In this document: positions 7,049 to 11,257 of the stretch, in pieces | Layout: every line of letters starts with the position of its first letter | How positions within the stretch are numbered: the first letter of the stretch is position 1 | From: Gemmatimonadota bacterium | GTDB taxonomy: Bacteria > Gemmatimonadota > Gemmatimonadetes > Gemmatimonadales > Gemmatimonadaceae | Assembly (NCBI GenBank): GCA_028287225.1 | Contig: JAQBPZ010000017.1 | Span: forward strand, 1 to 11,257 | Reading direction: 5' to 3' | Length of the DNA: 11,257 bases | Position numbers and translations under genes: made by a program | Notes under the pieces: generated by a model | Told to the model about the DNA's origin: nothing | The model's database searches: none | What the model saw: only the letters and a program-made list of their open reading frames with translations

Positions 7049-7822
7049 ATGACGACCTTCATCGACAGCCACGCCCACCTCGCGGATCCTGCCTTCGATG
7101 CCGATCGGGACGCGGTGATCGAGCGCGCCCGCGTCACGGGCGCGCTGGCCATCGTCTGCATCGGCGAGTCGCTCCACGCGGCGGATCGCGCCCGGGCCAT
7201 CGCGCAGGCGCATCCGGGGTTCTGCTTCCACACCGCCGGCGTGCACCCCTCCGACGCCGCCGGCTTCGATCCGGCGCGAGACCCCGACGCCATCCGCGCA
7301 CACGTCGCCGCCGGCGCCGTGGCGATCGGCGAGTGCGGGCTGGACTACCACTACGATCACTCGCCGCACGACCGGCAGCGTCAGGCGTTCGAGGCGCAGC
7401 TGGCGCTTGCCGCGGAGCTGGACCGTCCCGTCGTGGTCCACACGCGCGAGGCCGAGGACGACACGCGCGCGATGGTGGTGCAGGCGGGTCGCGCCGGCGT
7501 GCGCGGCGTGCTGCATTGCTACACCGGCAGCGCATCCCTCGCCGAGGCGGCGCTCGACGCCGGCTGGTGCGTGTCGTTCAGCGGCATCGTGACGTTCAGG
7601 AAGTGGACGGACGACGCCCTCCTGCGCCTCGTGCCCGCCGACCGCCTGCTCGCCGAGTCCGACGCGCCGTATCTCGCGCCCGTCCCGAACCGGGGCAAGC
7701 GCAACGAGCCGAGCTGGGTGAGCCTCACCGTCGCCCGCCTCGCCGCGGCACGCGGCGTGGAGGCCGCCGCGCTGGGTCCCGTGACGGCCGACAACACGCG
7801 GCGATTGTTCGGCTTGCCCTAG
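7049..7822 (+). CDS. tatD: TatD family metal-dependent hydrolase / DNase
   Basis: This is a TIM-barrel amidohydrolase-superfamily protein of the TatD/YcfH/YjjV type. Characterised members are metal-dependent 3'-5' exonucleases active on single-stranded DNA or RNA and implicated in repair. All expected metal ligands are visible in the 257-residue product: HxH at His8 and His10 (FIDSHAHL), Glu95 (IGECGLDYHYDHS), His131 (VVHTRE), His156 (LHCYTGS) and Asp205 (AESDAPYLAP). The ATG at 7049 puts the family's usual FIDSHAHL right at the N-terminus. An upstream in-frame GTG at 7010 would add 13 residues encoded by the hairpin and is not favoured. No Shine-Dalgarno sequence is visible, and the hairpin occupies its place. 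The substrate cannot be told from sequence. A non-coding stretch of about 250 bp follows. Confidence 0.92.
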   Translation: MTTFIDSHAHLADPAFDADRDAVIERARVTGALAIVCIGESLHAADRARAIAQAHPGFCFHTAGVHPSDAAGFDPARDPDAIRAHVAAGAVAIGECGLDYHYDHSPHDRQRQAFEAQLALAAELDRPVVVHTREAEDDTRAMVVQAGRAGVRGVLHCYTGSASLAEAALDAGWCVSFSGIVTFRKWTDDALLRLVPADRLLAESDAPYLAPVPNRGKRNEPSWVSLTVARLAAARGVEAAALGPVTADNTRRLFGLP

Positions 7823-7848
7823 CCCTTTGCCCTGGCCGTGTGCTCGGA

Positions 7849-7949
7849 GCGTACGCGAATGCGTGCGAATGGGTGGCGAATCTTCACGATCACATGCCGG
7901 TGATGGAGTCGCGATCATTCGCCACCCATTCGTCGGGATTCGCGTACGC
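7849..7949. repeat. 101-bp imperfect inverted repeat between tatD and ridA
   Basis: The left arm (7849-7881) and right arm (7917-7949) are 33 nt each and reverse-complementary over 28 positions. The outer 12 bp are GCGTACGCGAAT/ATTCGCGTACGC (7849-7860 with 7938-7949). The inner 16 bp are CGAATGGGTGGCGAAT/ATTCGCCACCCATTCG (7866-7881 with 7917-7932). A 5-nt unpaired block separates them on each side. The 35-nt centre contains a smaller hairpin, ATCAC (7889-7893) with GTGAT (7900-7904). The element looks less GC-rich than the genes around it. It could fold as a long RNA hairpin ending tatD, or be a REP/MITE-like element or a protein-binding site; the sequence alone does not decide. It encodes no convincing protein. 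Confidence 0.85.
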
Positions 7950-7956
7950 GCACAGC

Positions 7957-7992
7957 CAGCGCATCCAGCGCATCCAGCGCAGCCAGCGCAGC
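7957..7992. repeat. Four tandem 9-bp repeats
   Basis: Four head-to-tail units follow each other: CAGCGCATC twice (7957-7974), then CAGCGCAGC twice (7975-7992). The preceding CACAGC looks like a degenerate further unit. The array starts 7 bp after the large inverted repeat and ends just upstream of the candidate ridA promoter. It may vary in copy number by slippage, and any regulatory effect on ridA is a guess. Confidence 0.85.
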
Positions 7993-8020
7993 CGAAGCTG
8001 GCGCCGCGACGAACCCGCGC

Positions 8021-8026
8021 TAGAAT
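8021..8026 (+). promoter_or_regulatory. Candidate -10 box upstream of ridA
   Basis: TAGAAT matches the sigma-70 -10 consensus TATAAT at five of six positions and stands out in GC-rich DNA. A start site near 8033 would leave a leader of about 43 nt before the ridA start. At 17-bp spacing the -35 position reads CTGGCG, which is a weak match, so this remains a candidate only. It would drive ridA and perhaps selD, selC and the genes beyond. Confidence 0.4.
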
Positions 8027-8063
8027 CCGGGGCGGCGCATCGTCGCTCTTCCTCGTCCATCCC

Positions 8064-8069
8064 AGGAGA
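8064..8069 (+). promoter_or_regulatory. Ribosome binding site of ridA
   Basis: AGGAGA lies 6 nt before the TTG at 8076. It is one of the clearest Shine-Dalgarno sequences in the window, and it selects this TTG as the ridA start over the longer upstream open frame and the GTG at 8091. Confidence 0.85.
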
Positions 8070-8075
8070 ATCGCG

Positions 8076-8465
8076 TTGTCACTCACCACCGTGCACACCG
8101 ACAAGGCCCCCGAGGCCATCGGCCCCTACTCGCAGGCGATCATCGCCAACGGCTTCCTCTTCACGGCCGGCCAGATCGCGCTCGATCCCGCCACCGCCCA
8201 GATCGTGGAAGGCGACGTCGTGGCGCAGACGGAGCAGGTGTTCCGCAACCTCGAGGCGATCCTCCGCGAGGCGGGCGCCGGCTGGGGGCAGGTCGCCAAG
8301 GCGACGGTGTTCCTCATGGACATGGCCGACTTCCCGCGCGTGAACGAGGTGTACGCCCGCGTCATGGGGAGCGCCCGCCCCGCACGCTCCACCGTCCAGG
8401 TGTCGGGACTTCCGCGCGGCGTGCGCGTCGAGATCGATCTCGTCGTCGCCCTCGGCGCCCGCTAG
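8076..8465 (+). CDS. ridA: RidA family enamine/imine deaminase
   Basis: RidA (YjgF/YER057c/UK114 family) hydrolyses reactive enamines and imines such as 2-aminoacrylate, which PLP enzymes release from serine and cysteine, and so protects other PLP enzymes. The 129-residue product has the usual length. Visible family motifs are AIGPYSQAI, FLFTAGQIALDP, EQVFRNLEAILREAGAGW and KATVFLMDMADFPRVNEVYARV. It ends with PARSTVQVSGLPRGVRVEIDLVVAL. Arg104 and Glu119 match the active-site Arg and Glu of the RidA subgroup. The TTG start is supported by AGGAGA 6 nt upstream and by the normal N-terminal length; the frame is open further upstream, but that part is repeat sequence. selD begins 19 nt downstream. 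Confidence 0.93.
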   Translation: MSLTTVHTDKAPEAIGPYSQAIIANGFLFTAGQIALDPATAQIVEGDVVAQTEQVFRNLEAILREAGAGWGQVAKATVFLMDMADFPRVNEVYARVMGSARPARSTVQVSGLPRGVRVEIDLVVALGAR

Positions 8466-8484
8466 CCCCGACACGGGCTCGCGA

Positions 8485-9525
8485 ATGGCGATGGCCCAGG
8501 CAGGGCATCCGATCCGGCTCACCGCCAGTGCGCGGTGCGCCGGCTGCGCCGCCAAGCTCGGCGCCGCCGACCTTGCCGAGGCCCTCGCCAGCGTCCCCGC
8601 ATCACATGACGCGCGGCTCCTCGTGGGCCGCGAGAGCTTCGACGACGCCGGCGTCTTCCTGGTGCGGGACGACCTCGCGCTCGTGCAGACCGTGGACTTC
8701 TTCGCGCCGATCGTCGACGATCCCTACGAGTTCGGGCAGATCGCGGCCGCGAATGCGCTCTCGGACGTCTACGCGATGGGAGGTGAGCCGCTCACCGCGC
8801 TCGCCATCGTCGGATTCCCTGTGGACACCTTGCCACTGCATGTGCTCACGGCAATCGTCCGCGGCGGGCAGGACAAGGTGCACGAGGCCGGCGCGGTGCT
8901 CGTGGGCGGGCACACCATCATCGACGAGGAGCTCAAGTTCGGGCTCAGCGTGACGGGGCAGGCCGACCCGCGCCGCCTCCTCACCAACGCCGCCGCCCGC
9001 GCCGGCGACCTCCTCGTCCTCACCAAGCCGCTCGGCACCGGGCTGCTCGCCACGGCGGCGAAGCAGGACCGATTGGACGATGCGCGTCGCACTTCACTCC
9101 ACGACAGCATGCGGGCGCTCAACGCCGTCGCGAGCCGCGCGGCACTCGCCACCGGCGTGCAGTGCGCCACCGACGTCACCGGCTTCGGGCTCCTCGGCCA
9201 TGCGTCGCACATCGCGCGGGCCAGCGGCGTCACCGTCCGGCTGCGCGGCGACGACCTGCCGGAGCTGCCCGGCGCGCGCGAGCTCTGGGCCGCCGGCATC
9301 CGCACCGGGGGCGCCGAGCGCAACCTCCGGTTCGTCACTCCACTGGCCGACTGGTCGGCCGCGAGCGACGCGAACGTCGCCCTCGCCCTCGATCCCCAGA
9401 CCTCCGGCGGCCTGCTCGTCGCCGTCCCGCCAGCGCAGCTCGGCGAGTACCTTTCGAGGGTCCCGGGCAGTGTCGTCGTCGGTGCGGTGGAGCCTCGCGG
9501 CGCTGCCCTGGTCGTGCTCGAGTGA
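8485..9525 (+). CDS. selD: Selenide, water dikinase (selenophosphate synthetase)
   Basis: SelD makes monoselenophosphate from selenide and ATP. This is the selenium donor for SelA in making Sec-tRNA and for tRNA 2-selenouridine. The 346-residue protein aligns throughout with bacterial SelD. The N-terminal catalytic segment is RLTASARCAGCAAKLG, with Cys21 at the position of the essential E. coli Cys17 and Lys24 at that of Lys20; the enzyme is a Cys form, not a Sec form. ATP/Mg motifs include ESFDDAGVF, DFFAPIVDDPYEFGQIAAAN and LSDVYAMGG. LVGGHTI, DVTGFGLLGH and DPQTSGGLL follow. The ATG at 8485 gives a normal N-terminus, though no Shine-Dalgarno sequence is seen. A short hairpin (AGCCC/GGGCT, 8464-8479) precedes it. 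selC starts 5 nt after the stop, which points to selenocysteine as the main use of its product. Confidence 0.97.
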   Translation: MAMAQAGHPIRLTASARCAGCAAKLGAADLAEALASVPASHDARLLVGRESFDDAGVFLVRDDLALVQTVDFFAPIVDDPYEFGQIAAANALSDVYAMGGEPLTALAIVGFPVDTLPLHVLTAIVRGGQDKVHEAGAVLVGGHTIIDEELKFGLSVTGQADPRRLLTNAAARAGDLLVLTKPLGTGLLATAAKQDRLDDARRTSLHDSMRALNAVASRAALATGVQCATDVTGFGLLGHASHIARASGVTVRLRGDDLPELPGARELWAAGIRTGGAERNLRFVTPLADWSAASDANVALALDPQTSGGLLVAVPPAQLGEYLSRVPGSVVVGAVEPRGAALVVLE

Positions 9526-9530
9526 TCGTG

Positions 9531-9627
9531 GGGAGTGGACGGCGCCTGGTGGCTCCCGTCGTCTTCAAAACGACTGCGACCCGACTGCGTCGGGTTGGGT
9601 GGGTTCGATTCCCATGCACTCCCGCCA
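9531..9627 (+). tRNA. selC: tRNA-Sec, anticodon TCA
   Basis: This 97-nt tRNA reads UGA as selenocysteine once charged with Ser and converted by SelA. The fold can be traced by eye. The acceptor is 9531-9538 with 9616-9623. The D stem is 9541-9546 with 9551-9556, around a 4-nt loop. The anticodon stem is GTCGT/ACGAC (9558-9562 with 9570-9574), with loop CTTCAAA and anticodon TCA at 9565-9567. The variable arm is very long: ACCCGAC (9579-9585) with GTCGGGT (9589-9595), 7 bp and a 3-nt loop. The T arm has loop TTCGATT (9604-9610). The discriminator is G9624 and CCA is encoded (9625-9627). The long acceptor plus T-stem stack, the 6-bp D stem, the long variable arm and the TCA anticodon are diagnostic. 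Two stem positions are mismatched: G9538/G9616 and C9543/T9554. Confidence 0.95.
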
Positions 9628-9655
9628 TTCGCCCGCGTCCCGCATCCATCGCCTC

Positions 9656-10246
9656 ATGAGCCTCCGCCGGTTCTTCACCCGACAGCACGCCTGTGTGCCG
9701 ATCGCCGTGCTGCTCGCCGGCCTGGGGCTCACGGGCGCCCGCGTCGCTGGCGCGCAGCGGACGGATTCGGCGCGGGTGTCTCCGCGGCCCGTCACGTACG
9801 ACACCGCCACTCGCGTCATCCCGCGGCCGCCGCTCTCGCCGCGCCGCGCCTTCCTGTACTCGCTGGCGCTCCCCGGCTACGCGCAGTCCATCCTCGGCCG
9901 CCCCACGGCGGGCGCCATTTTCGCCGTCGCCGAGGCCATCGGCATCGCCATGCTGCGCGAGTCCAACGCCGAGCTCCGGCAGGCGCGCCGCCTGCGGCAG
10001 GACTCGCTGGTCGTCATCGGCTACGACCAGAACGGCGCCGCGATCCGCTCCCCCTCCACGTACAACGACGAGCTCATCAACCTGCGGCGCGGGCACCGCG
10101 AGGACTGGGTGGCCGCCCTCGTCGCGAACCACTTCTTCGCGGGCGCCGATGCGTACGTGGCCGCCAACCTGTGGGATCTCCCCGCGCAGGTCGCGGTGAA
10201 GCAGACGGATCGCGGCACCGTCGTCGCGGCGAGGCTCCGCTTTTGA
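9656..10246 (+). CDS. Secreted DUF5683-like protein of unknown function
   Basis: The 196-residue product has a convincing Sec signal peptide: basic n-region (RRFFTRQ), hydrophobic core about 12-31, and likely cleavage after AGA at residue 33. A proline-rich linker follows. Then comes a segment resembling DUF5683 proteins, SPRRAFLYSLALPG (61-74) with YAQSILGRPTAGAIF and AEAIGIAMLRES, which looks like a membrane-associated hairpin. The rest is polar (RRGHREDWVAALVANHFFAGADAYVAANLWD) and ends in RLRF, hinting at a surface or outer-membrane-linked location; no function is known to me. The ATG at 9656 is chosen because the only earlier in-frame ATG (9614) lies inside the tRNA. It begins 28 nt after the tRNA CCA. 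Its stop overlaps the murI TTG start by 4 nt. The DUF5683 assignment is from memory of the family pattern and is moderately sure. Confidence 0.75.
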   Translation: MSLRRFFTRQHACVPIAVLLAGLGLTGARVAGAQRTDSARVSPRPVTYDTATRVIPRPPLSPRRAFLYSLALPGYAQSILGRPTAGAIFAVAEAIGIAMLRESNAELRQARRLRQDSLVVIGYDQNGAAIRSPSTYNDELINLRRGHREDWVAALVANHFFAGADAYVAANLWDLPAQVAVKQTDRGTVVAARLRF

Positions 10247-11055
10247 TCGCCGTCGACCGCGATTCCCCCATCGGCGTCTTCGACTCGGGGCTCGGCGGCC
10301 TCACCGTGGCGCATGCCATCATGCGGCAGCTCCCCGCCGAGAGCCTCGTCTACTTCGGGGACACCGCGCGCGTGCCGTACGGCCCCAAGTCGCCCGAGAC
10401 CGTGCGGCGCTACAGCACCGAGATCGGCTTCTACCTCATCGAGCAGGGCGTCAAGGCCATCGTCGTCGCGTGCAACACCGCGACCGCGCATGCCCTGCCG
10501 CAGCTCCGCGACGAGCTCCCCGTGCCGGTGATCGGCGTGGTCGACCCCGGCGCACGCGCCGCGGTGAAGGCATCGCGGAACGGCCGCATCGGCGTCATCG
10601 CCACCCAGGGCACGGTGAAGTCGGGCGCGTACGTGCGCGCCATCGAGGCAGCCTCGCCGAGCGCGCGGGTCACCGCGCTCGCCTGCCCGTTGTTCGTCCC
10701 ACTCGTCGAGGAAGGGTGGACGGAGCACGAGGCCGCGCGCCTCGTCGCGCGCGAATACCTCGCGCCCTTCGCGCATCACGAAGTGGACACCCTCGTCCTC
10801 GGCTGCACGCACTACCCGCTGCTCAAGCCGCTCATCCGCGAGGTCGTCGGCCCGGACGTGCGCCTCATCGACAGCGCCGAGGAGACCGCTGCCGATACGC
10901 GGCGCATGCTGATGGAGCACGACCTCATGGCGGGGCCCACGGCGAGCGCGGCGTACCGCTTCATCGCGTCCGACGACCCGCAGCAGTTCCTGACGCTAGG
11001 AAAGCGCTTCTTTGGCGACGCGATCGAGCACGTCGACGTCCGCACCTTCGGCTGA
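10243..11055 (+). CDS. murI: Glutamate racemase
   Basis: MurI makes D-glutamate for peptidoglycan by cofactor-independent racemisation with two cysteines. The 270-residue product has IGVFDSGLGGLTV with the substrate-binding Asp14-Ser15, then YFGDTARVPYGPKSPETV. The first catalytic Cys is residue 77 (VVACNTATA), followed by VIGVVDPGARAAV and GVIATQGTVKSGAY. The second catalytic Cys is residue 188 (VLGCTHYPLL), and the protein ends with LIDSAEETA. The start is TTG at 10243: no ATG or GTG occurs before the conserved IGVFDSG, and the TTG overlaps the stop of the preceding gene (TTGA), which suggests coupling. The 3' end overlaps an opposing gene by 60 bp. Confidence 0.95.
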   Translation: MIAVDRDSPIGVFDSGLGGLTVAHAIMRQLPAESLVYFGDTARVPYGPKSPETVRRYSTEIGFYLIEQGVKAIVVACNTATAHALPQLRDELPVPVIGVVDPGARAAVKASRNGRIGVIATQGTVKSGAYVRAIEAASPSARVTALACPLFVPLVEEGWTEHEAARLVAREYLAPFAHHEVDTLVLGCTHYPLLKPLIREVVGPDVRLIDSAEETAADTRRMLMEHDLMAGPTASAAYRFIASDDPQQFLTLGKRFFGDAIEHVDVRTFG

Positions 11056-11257
11056 CGGACGCCACTCGCGCAGGGCGATCTCGCGGGGGGTGACCTCGAG
11101 GTACGTGGGCCGGTCCAGCCAGCTCCCCGCGTTCGCGTAGACGTTGCCGCTCGGCATCCGCTCCAGCGCCGCCACGTGCGAGTGGCCGTAGATCAGCAGC
11201 TCGGTGGACGGCTCGGCGGCGAGCGACGCGGCTGCCACCTCGCGGAGCCCTCGCCCC
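10996..11257 (-). CDS. Metallophosphoesterase, C-terminal part (cut by window edge)
   Basis: The frame is open to the right edge, so only about the last 86 residues are visible; the GTG at 11238 is probably internal. The segment LLIYGHSHVAALERMPSGNV is followed by YANAGSW, typical of the final metal-binding motif (GHxH) of calcineurin-like phosphoesterases. LpxH-type UDP-2,3-diacylglucosamine hydrolases and related LpxH-like proteins end in this way. The N-terminal DxH, GD and GNH motifs lie outside, so the exact substrate cannot be judged. The gene converges on murI. Its last 19 codons plus the stop (TAG, complement of 10996-10998) are antisense to the end of murI, and no terminator is seen between the two. 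Confidence 0.85.
   Translation of the reverse strand, partial: GRGLREVAAASLAAEPSTELLIYGHSHVAALERMPSGNVYANAGSWLDRPTYLEVTPREIALREWRPSAEGADVDVLDRVAKEALS

Noticed and set aside
5953..7293. 446-codon open frame on the - strand
   Set aside because: It lies opposite secF and tatD, has a low-complexity charged composition and has no motif.
7827..8075. N-terminal extension of RidA by 83 codons
   Set aside because: The extra part translates the palindrome and tandem repeats. AGGAGA and the normal family length both point to the TTG at 8076.
6980..8119. 379-codon - strand frame with a Gly-Cys-Ala repeat
   Set aside because: The repeat is just the translation of the 9-bp tandem array, and the rest is antisense to tatD and the palindrome.
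9523..9600. selD TGA stop as a possible Sec codon with the tRNA acting as SECIS
   Set aside because: SelD is full length at this TGA. The structure downstream is explained by tRNA-Sec itself, and no coding sequence continues sensibly.
9614..9655. ATG start for the DUF5683-like protein inside the tRNA gene
   Set aside because: It lies in the T arm and would be cut off during tRNA maturation; the ATG at 9656 leads straight into a good signal peptide.
9500..9700. selC as an integration site for a genomic island
   Set aside because: selC is a known island target in enterobacteria, but here it is flanked by housekeeping genes with no integrase, no repeated tRNA 3' end and no composition shift.
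1..11257. CRISPR arrays, insertion sequences, defence or toxin genes
   Set aside because: I looked for spaced repeats, transposase motifs and known defence domains on both strands and saw none. The repeats near 7850-7990 are a single palindrome and a short tandem array.

Overview
The window is about 11.3 kb of very GC-rich, densely packed bacterial chromosome. Apart from one gene at the right edge, everything reads on the + strand. Third codon positions are almost all G/C, and GTG and TTG starts are used. The genes are mostly core ones: translation initiation, ribosome and tRNA maturation, flavin cofactors, Sec export, peptidoglycan and selenium metabolism. The SecDF pair, a secreted DUF5683-like protein and murI suggest a free-living Gram-negative-type bacterium. 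The best guess is Gemmatimonadota or a related high-GC phylum. This rests on overall impression of gene content and style, not on a database match.

Positions 1-4229 hold the classic translation cluster: infB (5' end outside the window), rbfA, truB and ribF. The last three overlap one another end to start. A strong GC hairpin separates infB from rbfA. Positions 4251-6972 hold secD and secF, which encode the proton-driven accessory subunits of the Sec translocon. secD is preceded by a possible 14-codon leader ORF. Positions 7013-7822 hold a GNRA-capped hairpin and then tatD.

Positions 7823-8075 form the only sizeable non-coding stretch. It contains a 101-bp inverted repeat with helically phased GCGAAT motifs, four 9-bp tandem repeats and a possible -10 box. 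Positions 8076-11055 hold ridA, selD, the tRNA-Sec gene selC, a secreted DUF5683-like protein and murI, all co-directional and tightly spaced. A metallophosphoesterase gene enters from the right edge on the - strand, and its 3' end overlaps that of murI.

The most informative local arrangement is selD (selenophosphate synthetase) 5 nt upstream of selC (UCA-anticodon tRNA-Sec). Together they indicate that the organism makes and decodes selenocysteine, with the tRNA apparently embedded in a protein-coding transcript. selA, selB and any selenoprotein gene would have to lie outside the window. The most puzzling DNA is the tatD-ridA intergenic palindrome. I found no clear new multi-gene defence or mobile system. 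The novelty candidates are non-coding elements and gene arrangements.
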